Notes under the pieces: model-generated | Told to the model about the DNA's origin: nothing | Seen by the model: the letters and a program-made list of their open reading frames with translations, nothing else | Database searches by the model: none | Assembly: GCA_965651905.1 (NCBI GenBank) | Contig: CBFGUG010000001.1 | Span: 62,001 to 126,000, forward strand | Reading direction: 5' to 3' | Source: SZUA-265 sp965651905 | GTDB lineage: Bacteria > Myxococcota_A > Polyangia > Polyangiales > Polyangiaceae | DNA: 64,000 nucleotides | Program-made: the position numbers and the translations under genes | In this document: in pieces, positions 53,140 through 62,679 of the stretch | Numbering within the stretch: the first letter of the stretch is position 1 | Layout of the letters: each line of letters opens with the position of its first letter

Positions 53140-55281
53140 TTACTTCTGATCACCAGCTGGAGGCGGCGCAGCAGGTGCTGCAGGCGCGGGCGCCTTTGGA
53201 GCAACAGGTGCCTTCGGAGCCGCGGGCGCCTTCTGCGGAGCTGCGGGTGCCTTCGGCGCTGCTACAGGCTTGGGTGCGGGCGCATTGACGCCAACCACAG
53301 CGGGCTTCGAGGGCGACTTTCCTTCAGCCTTCAATGCGTAGCTGATGATCTTCTCGAACGCCGCCGGCGGCTGCGCGCCGCTCAAGAAGTAACCATTGAT
53401 CGTGAACGCAGGAGTGCCGCGGACGCCAGCCTTCTTGGCAACCTCCATGTCAGCATCGACGTGTTTCGCGTGAGTGTGCTCGTCCAGCGCCTTCTTGAAG
53501 CGCGCCATGTCGACGCCCATCTCCTGTGCGTATTTCTCGAGCTCAGGACGCTTGAGCGCCTTCTGATTCTCGAACAACTTGTCGTGATACTTCCAGAAGG
53601 CGTCGGCGCCCTGCTGGACGAAGACTTCCTGTGCAGCTTCCGCCGCTAGTTTGGCGTCTTTGTGGAAAGGCAGCGGCATGTTGCGCCACACGACCTGCAC
53701 GTCGTCGCCGTACTTCTTCAGAATGGTGGCGAGCGTAGGATTCACCCGCGAACAGTAGGGGCACTGGAAATCGCTGAAGGTCTGGATGACGACCTTGGCG
53801 TTCTTCGAGCCCTTGGTCGGGTTGGCGTTGGTGGGCTCGGCCACATCACGCTTCTCCGGCTCGGACGGACCTTTGGCCTTTTTCATCAACTCGTCGTACA
53901 CCTTGTCGCGCGAAACGCCCTTCTTCACTAGGCCTTCAGCGATCTTGAGCTGTTCTTTGATCAGCGCGTCGAACTTCTCGAAAGGCTGCGCTCCACTCAA
54001 ACGTCGGCCGTTGATGAAGAAGTGCGGGGTGCCACGAGCGTTCAGATCCATGGCGAGATCCATGCTCTCCTGAATACGATCGTCGAACTTGCCGCCTTCG
54101 GTGGCAGCCTTGATCTCGGCGTCAGATAGGCCGAGGTCTTTGCCGATCTTGCTGTAGGTCTCGGCGTTGAGTGACTTCTGGTTGGCGAACAATTGCTCGT
54201 GAGCCTTCCAGAACGCTGCATCTCCGCCTTTGAGGTACGCGGCGCGCGCGAGACCCGCAGCGGGCTTGGCTTGCTTGTGGAACGGCAGCGCGTTGTCTTT
54301 CCAAACGACGCGGACGTCCTTGCCATAGGTGTCGATGATCTTCTTCAGCGTCGGCTCGACACGGGTGCAGAAGGGGCACTGGAAGTCCGACCACTCGACG
54401 ATGGTCACGAGTGCGTCTTTGGCGCCCTTCTTGGGGTCATCGTCCATGACGGGAACACGCCACACGGTCGTGTCCTCTTCCTTCTTCTCGTCCTTCTTCC
54501 CCTTGTCCGCTGGCGGGCTAGCTTCGAAGTTTTCCTTGGTGAGCTTCAGGCTCACCTCGCTCTTGTCGGTGCCCTTCTTGACCAGCGCTTCGGCCTTCTT
54601 GATCTGCTCGTCGATCACCTGCTTGAAGCGGGGCAAGGGTTGGGCGCCAGACAGGGTGATGCCGTTGATGCGGAACGCGGGCGTGCCCGTGGCGCCGATC
54701 TTGCGGTTGCCTTCGAGGTCGTCCTTGACCTTCTTCTTGTACTTGTCGTCCTTCCAGGTGGCCTTGAACTTGGCGACGTCGACACCAGCCTCGCCAGCCC
54801 ACTTGACGAAGTTGTCTTCGTTCAGCGCCTTGATGTTGGCGAAAGCTAGATCGTGAAACTTCCAGAAAGCGTCGTTGCCACCCAAGTCGTAAACGGCTTG
54901 GGACGCCTCGTGAGCGGGCAACGCTTCCTTGTGGAAAGGCAGCGGGTTGTGCTTCCACACGATGCGCACCTTTTCCGGCCCGTACTCCTTCTTGATGCTC
55001 TCTATCGTTGGCAGCACACGCGAGCAGAAGGGGCACTGGAAGTCGCTGATCTCGACGATCGTAACCAACGCGTCCTCGTTGCCCCACGTCGGATCGTCTT
55101 CAGATATCGGGATCGGACTATCTGCGTGGTCCCCTGCCCCGTCCTTGGCGTCGGCGGTTTCTTCACTGTCAGCCTTCTCGGGGCCAACGCCCACGCCCTG
55201 GCTGCGATCGATGGCGTACATCAGGAACATCCCAGCGATGGCGCTGAGAAAGTACCCGACGATTGCGGTTCCTTTTTCCAT
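53140..55281 (-). CDS. Membrane-anchored protein with three DsbA-like thioredoxin domains
   Basis: A 713-residue protein. A single N-terminal membrane helix (about 8-24) is followed by three DsbA/Thioredoxin_4-type domains, each with a CxxC active site and cis-Pro loop: CPFC 83-86 with TGTPAF (about 198-203), CPFC 302-305 with RGTPHF (417-420) and CPYC 507-510 with RGTPAF (622-625). All three active sites are intact. A Pro/Ala/Lys (APKAP) tail closes the chain. Single-domain relatives act as periplasmic disulphide oxidases or isomerases or thiol-dependent electron donors. A triple fusion is unusual. A strong terminator follows. The many Cys-rich proteins of the window are plausible substrates. 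Confidence 0.92.
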   Translation of the reverse strand: MEKGTAIVGYFLSAIAGMFLMYAIDRSQGVGVGPEKADSEETADAKDGAGDHADSPIPISEDDPTWGNEDALVTIVEISDFQCPFCSRVLPTIESIKKEYGPEKVRIVWKHNPLPFHKEALPAHEASQAVYDLGGNDAFWKFHDLAFANIKALNEDNFVKWAGEAGVDVAKFKATWKDDKYKKKVKDDLEGNRKIGATGTPAFRINGITLSGAQPLPRFKQVIDEQIKKAEALVKKGTDKSEVSLKLTKENFEASPPADKGKKDEKKEEDTTVWRVPVMDDDPKKGAKDALVTIVEWSDFQCPFCTRVEPTLKKIIDTYGKDVRVVWKDNALPFHKQAKPAAGLARAAYLKGGDAAFWKAHEQLFANQKSLNAETYSKIGKDLGLSDAEIKAATEGGKFDDRIQESMDLAMDLNARGTPHFFINGRRLSGAQPFEKFDALIKEQLKIAEGLVKKGVSRDKVYDELMKKAKGPSEPEKRDVAEPTNANPTKGSKNAKVVIQTFSDFQCPYCSRVNPTLATILKKYGDDVQVVWRNMPLPFHKDAKLAAEAAQEVFVQQGADAFWKYHDKLFENQKALKRPELEKYAQEMGVDMARFKKALDEHTHAKHVDADMEVAKKAGVRGTPAFTINGYFLSGAQPPAAFEKIISYALKAEGKSPSKPAVVGVNAPAPKPVAAPKAPAAPQKAPAAPKAPVAPKAPAPAAPAAPPPAGDQK

Positions 55282-55457
55282 TGTTGGATTCTCTCTTTCA
55301 TTGCGCCTGGCTCGAACCAGGCATGATCGTTATCGAACGGTTGGCGTCACGACGCTGAGCGCCGTGTTGCCGCGAAGAGCACTCCGCACGAGGCGCGCCA
55401 AATCAGGCAGCCGCGCGAGGTTGCTCGAAACCTGTCTGTGGGAGGGCGCGGGCGCCC

Positions 55458-55880
55458 TCAGCGCGCCTGGGGTGGGCGAAACCGCCCGAGGCGATACTCG
55501 AGTCCCGAGGGCTGGATGCGCGCCGCGCCGAATCGAACGACGTCAACCGCACGCCAGTACTCGAACTCGAAGTCGTCAACCAGCGCCGACAAGTCCGAAC
55601 TCGCGGGTGCTGGCTGACCAGGTGCCTCGCTCGGCACGCCGGAGTGGAGGCGCTCGAAGCTCGGAAGATCCTCTGGACAAGGCATCGAGAGGATCTCGCC
55701 GTCGTTCGACGGGGGCGCGGGCAACGGCGCCAGGATGGTCGCGCCAGACTCGTCGCACATCGGGGCAAAGGCTAGCGAGTTCGAGCTGAACAACACGAGA
55801 GCCAGCAACACCATCGCGCTCAGCAGCGGCTGTACGAGTCGTGGGAGTGTACCCCCATCTGTGTTTCGCCCAGTGGTCAT
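55458..55880 (-). CDS. Small exported protein of unknown function
   Basis: A 140-residue exported protein. ATG 55880 gives a signal peptide ending in LAFA, followed by PMCDESGATILAPLPAPP and a second half without clear repeats. Two cysteines only. Distantly similar in size to the DPW-motif protein but no relation is evident. It is divergent from the tandem kinase gene. Not recognised. Confidence 0.55.
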   Translation of the reverse strand: MTTGRNTDGGTLPRLVQPLLSAMVLLALVLFSSNSLAFAPMCDESGATILAPLPAPPSNDGEILSMPCPEDLPSFERLHSGVPSEAPGQPAPASSDLSALVDDFEFEYWRAVDVVRFGAARIQPSGLEYRLGRFRPPQAR

Positions 55881-56024
55881 CAGCGCGGCCCGGCGGAGTC
55901 TACCGAATGGAGCGATAAGGACAACGTTCATGCGTCGCAAGTCCGGGGGCGCGAGTGGTGACACTCCAGGACACTCCTGGCCGCTTTGTTGCCTACGTTG
56001 TCCTACACCTGCGACGATGTTCCC

Positions 56025-58817
56025 ATGGGTGAGCCGGAATCTACAGATAAAGCACTGGAATCAAACAGAAATTCTAGAACATCCATGCCTCCACCGAAGC
56101 CTCAGGGCCGGATGAAGTCACGGCAACTGGGGCGCTGGACGCTCCTCAAACCACTCGCCAGAGGGGGTATGGGCGAGGTGTATTTGGGCACTGCAGGGGG
56201 AATCGAAGGCGCCGAGCGGCCGTGTGTGGTGAAGATCATCCGCCGTGAGCACCGCAAAGACACCTCTTTCCTCGCGCGCTTCTTCGACGAAGCCAGAATT
56301 CAGGCTCAGCTCCAACACCCGGGAGTTGCCCAGGTGCTCGAAGCCTCCACCGACTCTTCGGGCAAGCCGTACGTCGTCCTCGAGTACATCGAGGGACGCA
56401 ATCTGAGTGAGATTCGCCAGCGCGCCGCACAACTGAAGATCCCCATGTCTTGGGCCGACGCGGTGGCGGTGGCGGTCACGCTAGCGGAAGCCTTGGTTCA
56501 CGTTCACGAGCGAACGGACGCCACAGGACGTGCGCTATCGATTGTTCACCGCGACATCAGCCCACAAAACGTGATGGTAGGGTACGCGGGTGACGTCAAA
56601 CTGATCGACTTCGGGACGGCCCGCGGCGAAAACCGACGTTGTCAGACCGTGTCTGGTGTGGTGTTCGCCAAACCCGGCTACGTGGCGCCCGAGGTTGCGA
56701 ACCAGAACCAACCTGGACCCCAAGCAGATCTCTACGCCGTCGGCATCATCCTGTGGGAGCTCGCGATGGGTCGCCGCTTCCTCACGGGAGATCCATCCGA
56801 GCACTTGGCGAAAGTCGGCGCAGGCACGCTGAAACCGAGCCCCCTGTCGAGCGCGAACAACGTGCCCTTGGAACTGGATACGATCGTGGCACGGCTGACG
56901 GCACCCGAACTGGCAGACCGTTATCAAACCGCTCGCGACGCACTCGTGGACCTGGTTCGAGTGCTGTCACGCGCTCCCAGCCTAGCGGACGGTGAGCGCA
57001 GCGTCCGCGGCCGCATCGCGCACCTGATGAGTCGCCTATACCCAGCCGAGCCCATGCGTTCGCGCTCCGAGTTCGCTCGCTTGGTCGGCGAACACCGACG
57101 ACAAGAGCAACCCAACCCGTTTCTCTCCGAGTCGCCCGAGCCCGGAGAGTCCAGGCAGCTGTTGCCAGGTACGCGCTACCAACTGCTGCGCGAAATCGCC
57201 AAGAGCTCCATGAGCGTGGTTTACGAAGCCGAACACATCGATCTCGAGCGCCGCGTCGCCCTCAAAGTGTTGCCCAAGGAGCGGTGTGAGAACCCTCACT
57301 TCGAGGCGCGTTTCAGACGCGAAGCCAAAGCCATCGCGCAAGTGCGCAGCGAGAGTATGGTCACTCTCCACGACTTCGGCGTCTCCCAAGACGGACGCCC
57401 CTACTTCGCGATGGAGCTGCTCTCGGGCAAGACGCTGAGCGAACGCAGCGAAGAACAGACTTGGCGCTGCAAGGACGCACTGCAAGTCGGGGTTGCGATC
57501 TGCAGGGCACTCGAGGCCGCCCACGAGCGTGGTGTGATCCACCGAGACATCAAGCCCGCCAACGTGTTCGTCACCGACGACGGCGCCATCAAACTGCTCG
57601 ACTTTGGCGTCGCCCAAGCAGGCGAAGAAGAGCTCGAGGACGAAAACAGCAACGCCCTTCACGTCACTGGCACGCTGGAGTACATGGCTCCCGAACAAAT
57701 CGGCAAGGACGAAGTCAGCGTCCGAGCCGACATCTACGCGCTCGCTACCGTGCTCTACGAGATGGTCACGGGTCGCCTGCCGTACGTCGCGGAAACGACC
57801 GTACAACTGCTCGACGTCAAACGCACGACCCTGCCGATGCCACCGCGTCAAGCGTGGCCCCAGGCGCGGCTGCCCGCCAGCCTGGACTCGGTGCTGCTCA
57901 AAGCGCTAGACCCGTCGCCCGCCGCTCGGCATCCCTCCGCAAAACGTTTCGGCGAAGCACTGCAGGGCGTGATCGAGCAACTCGACGGGAAGCGCCGACC
58001 GCTACTGCGCAGCGCCGCCATCGCCGCGATCGCAGCAGCGGGTGTTGCGATGGTTTTCCACGTGGGACCGATGGAGCTGGGTCAGCGCCTGCTCGCGATG
58101 GCTGCCGAGCGCAGCGCCGTTCGAGCTCAGAACGTCACGGGACTCGACGGCACGACGAGTTCGGACGACGCGGGGGAGCGTGCTAGCTCGACGCTGCTCA
58201 CGTCCGCAGCGCCCGCTGACATCCTCGACGTCGACTCGTTGCCCATCGCAGAGGACTTCCCCGAGTCCGACCCCTCCGCGGAGCTCACCGCGCGAGCTGG
58301 CGCAGAAGCTCCCGACGGCGCGGCGGGTGTTGAGGAGCGGGGCGAAGTTGAACCCATCCTGGAGGCGCACGCGGGCGAAACCGTTTCTGACGAAACGACC
58401 GCAGAAAAGGACGACCCAGCCAATGGCGGACCCGTCGACGAAGCGCCGGGCGATCTGACCGCGGAGGAGGTCAAACAACTCGAGAGAGCTGAAGTCCTAC
58501 TCGAAGCAGGCGGCAACGGTCACTTGCGAGCGTTGGACCTGTTTCGCACCCTCGCCAAAGCTCACGAGCACGATCCACGCGTTTTGGAAGGCTGGTCGAA
58601 AGCCGCGGCGCGCAGCAAGTGGTGGGGCGAGTCCTTGCGAGTGGCGTTGCGTTGGGCATCCTTCGACGACTCGCCACGCGCGCAGCTCCACCTGGCGCGC
58701 ACACAACGCTTGATCGGACAAAGATACGGCGCGATCCAGACGCTGGAGCGCTTGCTCGAGCGCAGCCCCGAAAACGAAAAAGCACTGTCCATGTTGGCCC
58801 GCTACCGAGGACGTTGA
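56025..58817 (+). CDS. Ser/Thr protein kinase with two kinase domains
   Basis: A 930-residue membrane kinase. First kinase domain (about 36-310): Gly loop RGGMGEVYLG, Lys 70, HRDISPQN (175-182), DFG 195-197. Second domain (about 385-650): YQLLREIAKSSMSVVY without the usual glycines, but VALKVL (Lys 414), HRDIKPAN (506-513) and DFG (526-528) are intact. A single membrane helix lies at about 660-680, then an acidic linker and a C-terminal helical TPR-like region. Two kinase domains before one membrane helix is rare; the second may bind ATP poorly or be activated by the first. The gene stands alone downstream of a divergent small exported protein. Confidence 0.92.
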   Translation: MGEPESTDKALESNRNSRTSMPPPKPQGRMKSRQLGRWTLLKPLARGGMGEVYLGTAGGIEGAERPCVVKIIRREHRKDTSFLARFFDEARIQAQLQHPGVAQVLEASTDSSGKPYVVLEYIEGRNLSEIRQRAAQLKIPMSWADAVAVAVTLAEALVHVHERTDATGRALSIVHRDISPQNVMVGYAGDVKLIDFGTARGENRRCQTVSGVVFAKPGYVAPEVANQNQPGPQADLYAVGIILWELAMGRRFLTGDPSEHLAKVGAGTLKPSPLSSANNVPLELDTIVARLTAPELADRYQTARDALVDLVRVLSRAPSLADGERSVRGRIAHLMSRLYPAEPMRSRSEFARLVGEHRRQEQPNPFLSESPEPGESRQLLPGTRYQLLREIAKSSMSVVYEAEHIDLERRVALKVLPKERCENPHFEARFRREAKAIAQVRSESMVTLHDFGVSQDGRPYFAMELLSGKTLSERSEEQTWRCKDALQVGVAICRALEAAHERGVIHRDIKPANVFVTDDGAIKLLDFGVAQAGEEELEDENSNALHVTGTLEYMAPEQIGKDEVSVRADIYALATVLYEMVTGRLPYVAETTVQLLDVKRTTLPMPPRQAWPQARLPASLDSVLLKALDPSPAARHPSAKRFGEALQGVIEQLDGKRRPLLRSAAIAAIAAAGVAMVFHVGPMELGQRLLAMAAERSAVRAQNVTGLDGTTSSDDAGERASSTLLTSAAPADILDVDSLPIAEDFPESDPSAELTARAGAEAPDGAAGVEERGEVEPILEAHAGETVSDETTAEKDDPANGGPVDEAPGDLTAEEVKQLERAEVLLEAGGNGHLRALDLFRTLAKAHEHDPRVLEGWSKAAARSKWWGESLRVALRWASFDDSPRAQLHLARTQRLIGQRYGAIQTLERLLERSPENEKALSMLARYRGR

Positions 58818-59020
58818 GGTCGAACACCAGGCAGCAGCGACGCAACTGGGCGACTCTCGTGCGGATAACCCTGCGCAGTGAGTGACGTTCAGCACTCACG
58901 CCTGCCCGAGTGCAAGCCGCGAAACTCCGAATGACTTGATGTTGCGAGCCACGCCGACTCCCTGTAAGAGTCCGCGAGCTAGCAGCAACCTCTCGCTCCC
59001 CACGACGAACCACGACCGCA

Positions 59021-59884
59021 GTGACTTCTTCCCGACCCAGCAGCAAAGTCAGCGTCCCAAGCGATGACAGTGAGCGCCCGCGGCTTCTGCAAGTGGGTGT
59101 GATTGCAGCGGTTTGCTTCGCCATTGGAGTACTTTGGCCCACGTTGTCTGGGGTCAAGCTGGTGCACGAGGCACCATCAAAGGCCAAGCCAAAGGTCGAA
59201 CCGAAGCCCAAGCGAAGCCCGGCCACGGACTCGACGGCAGAAGTGCCCGCGAGCAAAGTCGTACCCCAAGCGCCCGAGAAGACGACGGAAGCCACCGTCG
59301 AGATCCAAGAAGTGTTGGTCGTCAATTGCCGAGACGACGAGGATCGGCGCCTGAGCAGTTGTGACACCCCTGCGTTCGACGAGGTGGCGAACGATCGTCT
59401 GAAGGCGCTTGCCGCATGCCCGGGAGCCAGAGACGCCCAAGGCATCATGTCGCTGGGCTTCGAGCTCGACTTCAGCAAGGGTAAGATCACGGAAATTCTG
59501 GGCGGCAAGAGCAGCACGGTCGGCGATCAAATCGCGAACAACCTCGTCGAGTGCGCCAAGAAAGAGTTCATGAGTGCCACGCTCAAGGACGTCGATCACA
59601 CGCACTCGCGCTACCTGTTGTTCTACAAGCTCGACATTCAGCCTCCGGGCGCCATCGTGGAACCCGAAGCACTTGGGGAACCTGAAGCACAAGCCGCTGG
59701 CTCCGCAACAATCGTGTGGAATTCCGCGAGAGTGCGCGCACAGCCCGAAGACGGCTCAATCGTAACCCGACTGCTGTACGGTACCCGCGTCGTGGTCAGT
59801 GGCCGCAAGGGTGACTGGTATCGCATCCGCTACGATGCCAAGGGCAGCGAGGGTTGGGTACACAAGAACGCGCTGGCACTCTGA
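59021..59884 (+). CDS. Membrane-anchored SH3-domain protein
   Basis: A 287-residue protein, GTG start. An N-terminal transmembrane helix (about 22-42) is followed by a Pro/Lys linker, a middle region with four Cys (VNCRDDEDRRLSSCD ... ACPGARD ... VECAKKEF) resembling myxobacterial AgmX/TonB-C-like domains that end with LLFYKLDI, and a C-terminal bacterial SH3 domain (RVRAQPEDGSIVTRLLYGTRVVV ... WYRIRY ... GWVHKNAL). It sits 203 bp after the kinase gene in the same direction. An envelope-binding or peptidoglycan-linked role is inferred. Confidence 0.75.
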   Translation: MTSSRPSSKVSVPSDDSERPRLLQVGVIAAVCFAIGVLWPTLSGVKLVHEAPSKAKPKVEPKPKRSPATDSTAEVPASKVVPQAPEKTTEATVEIQEVLVVNCRDDEDRRLSSCDTPAFDEVANDRLKALAACPGARDAQGIMSLGFELDFSKGKITEILGGKSSTVGDQIANNLVECAKKEFMSATLKDVDHTHSRYLLFYKLDIQPPGAIVEPEALGEPEAQAAGSATIVWNSARVRAQPEDGSIVTRLLYGTRVVVSGRKGDWYRIRYDAKGSEGWVHKNALAL

Positions 59885-60084
59885 TGAGTCAACGCAGCCT
59901 GCGCCCCGTCGAGCTCGACGGCATCGTGGTGGACGTTCGGAAGGCAGATCGGCACTGTCGCCCGAACTCTCCGACTGCGCCGCAAGACGCGTCGCGCCAT
60001 CCACACGCGTAGGGGCAGCTCGCTCGAGCGCCCCCGAAATGGCGTTGAGCGACCCGCACCCACTTTGGTAGGGTCGCGTCCATC

Positions 60085-60357
60085 ATGAAGCGTCTCGTCG
60101 TCACCTGCGCGTTTGCGGCCATCGCGTCCCTGGTTGTGACTGCATGTGGAAGCGACCAGAAGAAGGTCGAAGATCCGTATCTGCCTCCGACTGAACGCCC
60201 CGACGAGCGTGCGGTGGGTGGTGCGCCAGAGTGCGTGGATGAAAACAACGATCCCGCGCGCTGCAGTGAAGATGGCGATTGTTGCGACGGGTTCGTCTGC
60301 GGAATCGACCCAGAGCTGAGCTCACGTATCAAGCACTGCATCTACGCAGGCAACTGA
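60085..60357 (+). CDS. Small Cys-rich lipoprotein
   Basis: A 90-residue predicted lipoprotein with lipobox VTAC (Cys 21). The mature part has a compact cysteine cluster (PECVDENNDPARCSEDGDCCDGFVCG ... HCIY) reminiscent of small disulphide-knotted modules (dickkopf/toxin-like spacing). Expressed alone 11 bp before the DUF4105 gene, so possibly co-transcribed. Function unknown. Confidence 0.75.
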   Translation: MKRLVVTCAFAAIASLVVTACGSDQKKVEDPYLPPTERPDERAVGGAPECVDENNDPARCSEDGDCCDGFVCGIDPELSSRIKHCIYAGN

Positions 60358-60367
60358 TCGCCGTTGC

Positions 60368-61531
60368 ATGCTGGCCAGCAGTGTAGTCATCGGGCCACCC
60401 CCATGGGTGGTTCGTGGGTGGATCGGTCTTGCCGTAGCCATCGCGCTGCTAACATTTGCTCCCCGAACGTACGCGCAGACATTGGTCGTCGATCTGTACA
60501 CGATCGGCCCCAGCCCTGCGCTGATGTCAGCGTACGGTCACTCCGCGCTGTGTGTCGGCCAGGTCGACGCCAGCGCCGCGGACACGCGATGTTACGATTA
60601 CGGCGTCACTCACACGACGGGCTTCGTGGACGTGGCGTGGGCGGCCATCAACGGCCAACCCGACTTCGTCCCGACGGAAGTCACTCGAGCCACGCTCCTT
60701 CGCGCCTTCCAAGACCAAGGACGGCGAATCGAACGACAGCGCATTCCTCTGGAAGACGCGGAAGCGCGAGCCCTCGCCAGTGCGCTAGAAACGGACGTCC
60801 GTGAGCGGCGCCTGTACGCCTACCACCCATACTGGAACAACTGCGCCACCAAGCTGCGCGACCGTCTGGACGAAGCCACCCGAGGTCACCTGCGCAGCGT
60901 GGAAACGCCGTGGACGAACGCTAGCTTCAGACAGCTATCCGAAGCGGGCTTGAGCGGGCGCCTCCCCGAATTGACGGTGATGGCGTTGGGTCTCGGAGGT
61001 TATGCCGATCGAGCCCCCACGCGCTGGGAGGCCATGTTTTTGCCGAACGCCCTGCGGGATACGGTCGCCGAACGATTCGGCGTAGCGCCTGACGTGATTC
61101 ACGAGCAGGTTGATCACGTTCTGCCGACGAGCACTCACGTGGGCAGGGCGGCGTTGGTTTTCTTGGGCTTTCTGCTGTTCGCAGCGCTGCGCTTCGGCCC
61201 GCGGTGGGTGTCTCGACGAACGATTCTGATCGGCGTGTGCTCCATTCTGGGGTTGCTCGGCCTACTCGTCGATGCGCTGTCCGTGTTGGTGCCTTGGCCC
61301 GAAGTGCGCATGAACTGGGCGCTGTCGTTGTTGCTGCCGACGGATCTGGCGATCCCGTGGCTGCCGTCGAAACTTCGTCACAAGTACCTGGTCCTACGAA
61401 TCGGTGTTTCAGCGCTCGTGCTGATGGCGTCCGTGATTGGACTAATCGCGCAACCCGTTTGGCCGATCGCGATCGTGGCGCTTGCTCCCCTGCTGGAGCT
61501 GCTGCGTAGCGAACGCTCCAAACTTCGCTGA
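60368..61531 (+). CDS. DUF4105 protein, candidate lipoprotein N-acyltransferase
   Basis: A 387-residue membrane protein with a signal sequence (ending in TYAQ), a periplasmic DUF4105 domain (about 38-240), and a C-terminal half of about five membrane helices. The two motif residues expected to form a catalytic Cys-His pair are present: His 58 in SAYGHSALCVG and Cys 159 in YWNNCATKLRD. DUF4105 proteins have been reported (Lnb, to my recollection in Bdellovibrio) to add the third acyl chain to lipoproteins. With about 13 lipoproteins in this window the role fits, but specificity is inferred. It lies 11 bp after the small Cys-rich lipoprotein gene. Confidence 0.82.
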   Translation: MLASSVVIGPPPWVVRGWIGLAVAIALLTFAPRTYAQTLVVDLYTIGPSPALMSAYGHSALCVGQVDASAADTRCYDYGVTHTTGFVDVAWAAINGQPDFVPTEVTRATLLRAFQDQGRRIERQRIPLEDAEARALASALETDVRERRLYAYHPYWNNCATKLRDRLDEATRGHLRSVETPWTNASFRQLSEAGLSGRLPELTVMALGLGGYADRAPTRWEAMFLPNALRDTVAERFGVAPDVIHEQVDHVLPTSTHVGRAALVFLGFLLFAALRFGPRWVSRRTILIGVCSILGLLGLLVDALSVLVPWPEVRMNWALSLLLPTDLAIPWLPSKLRHKYLVLRIGVSALVLMASVIGLIAQPVWPIAIVALAPLLELLRSERSKLR

Positions 61532-61610
61532 GCGTTCTCCCCCACGCCGAACGTGACGCGCGAAAATGCCCCTTGCCAGGCTCCACACCTGAACGCAACA
61601 TGCCTAGCCA

Positions 61611-62000
61611 GTGACCACGAAGAACAAACCCACCGTGTCGGCGCCCCGCAAACCAGACACGCGCAAACCAGACACGGAAGAGCCGCAGGACGTGGCAATG
61701 GTGCTGGGGCGTGACAAGGAGAGTGGTGCCCTCGGGATCGTTCGGAAGCGGGCAGATCGCGTCGAAGCGGGCATCGTTCAGCCGCTGAAAGAGGGCGTAC
61801 CGATTCACGGCGAGGTGATCCAGCTACACCCACGTGAAGGCACACCTCTGTACGACGTAGAGGTGCACGTAGCTGCTCCCAAGACGCAATCGTCCGCTAC
61901 CACCAGTGTCATCCCCCGTCCTGCGCAAGTAGCGACTGACAAGTACCGCAAGAACTGGGACCAGATTTACCGCCGCAGCGCTCGACGCGTCCTCAACTGA
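61611..62000 (+). CDS. Small basic protein of unknown function
   Basis: A 129-residue soluble protein, GTG start. It has a repetitive N-terminal tail (PDTRKPDTEEP), a central VLGRDKESGALGIVRKRADRVEAGIVQPLKEGVPIHGEVIQLHPREGTPLYDVEVHV that looks beta-rich, and a basic C-terminus ending in KNWDQIYRRSARRVLN. No recognised family; the fold around GEVIQLHPREGTP is well formed, so coding is likely. Confidence 0.65.
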   Translation: MTTKNKPTVSAPRKPDTRKPDTEEPQDVAMVLGRDKESGALGIVRKRADRVEAGIVQPLKEGVPIHGEVIQLHPREGTPLYDVEVHVAAPKTQSSATTSVIPRPAQVATDKYRKNWDQIYRRSARRVLN

Positions 62001-62152
62001 TCGTCTGCGCGCGCCCTCTCGCGCTCGGCGATTCGTCGCGCCAGCTCGCGCGTCGTGTAGCACCCGTTTCTGCACGGGACAGTCGTCCAGGCCCACTACA
62101 ACGCCTCGACGGAAACCCAAGGTCAGCCGCGCGCCACGTGTTGAACGCCGTG

Positions 62153-62623
62153 ATGGATGAACACGTTTTCCAAACCCGAGCGGAGCAGCTGCGACTCTCG
62201 GCGCGCGCTGAAGTCGCGGACGAGGTGCGCGCGATTCGCGAGCGAACCCATGCGCGAATGTCAGCCCTCCGAGCTAACAACCAGCTGGAACTGGCGGCCG
62301 CGCGTGGACGCTCGATGCGCAAGAGCAAGGTTCCGGTCGTGTTGCTGACACTTGCAGGCCTCGGCGCTACCGTCGCCGCAGGCATTCTGTACAGCACACC
62401 ACAACTCGAACCCACGGAAGCGAGCGTGCACCCTACTTGGTCTGGTGACTTTTCGGCGGGTGTGGTGCTCACGGGAGCCGTCGCCGAACGTCAAATAGCC
62501 AAAGCAGACACTGCTCACTCCAAGTTCACGAAACTCCCCAAGCCACAGCCACAGGGCGAAGGTAGGTCGAGAGCGCCGTGTACGGGCGACGCATTCGACC
62601 CGCTCGACGATTGTCTGCGTTGA
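62153..62623 (+). CDS. Small membrane-anchored protein of unknown function
   Basis: A 156-residue protein. The N-terminal part is helical and charged (coiled-coil-like, residues 5-60: TRAEQLRLSARAEVADEVRAIRERTHARM), followed by one transmembrane helix (about 63-85) and a short extracytoplasmic tail ending in DAFDPLDDCLR. The ATG at 62153 is preferred over a GTG at 62138. Function unknown. Confidence 0.65.
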   Translation: MDEHVFQTRAEQLRLSARAEVADEVRAIRERTHARMSALRANNQLELAAARGRSMRKSKVPVVLLTLAGLGATVAAGILYSTPQLEPTEASVHPTWSGDFSAGVVLTGAVAERQIAKADTAHSKFTKLPKPQPQGEGRSRAPCTGDAFDPLDDCLR

Positions 62624-62679
62624 CGCGAAACGAGCCCGCGCAGACGCGAGTGCGCGAGCTTCCGAGCCCGAGCCCGCGC

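Noticed and set aside
58471..59517. Minus-strand frame of 348 codons
   Set aside because: Antisense to the kinase C-terminus and the SH3 protein; no recognisable motif.
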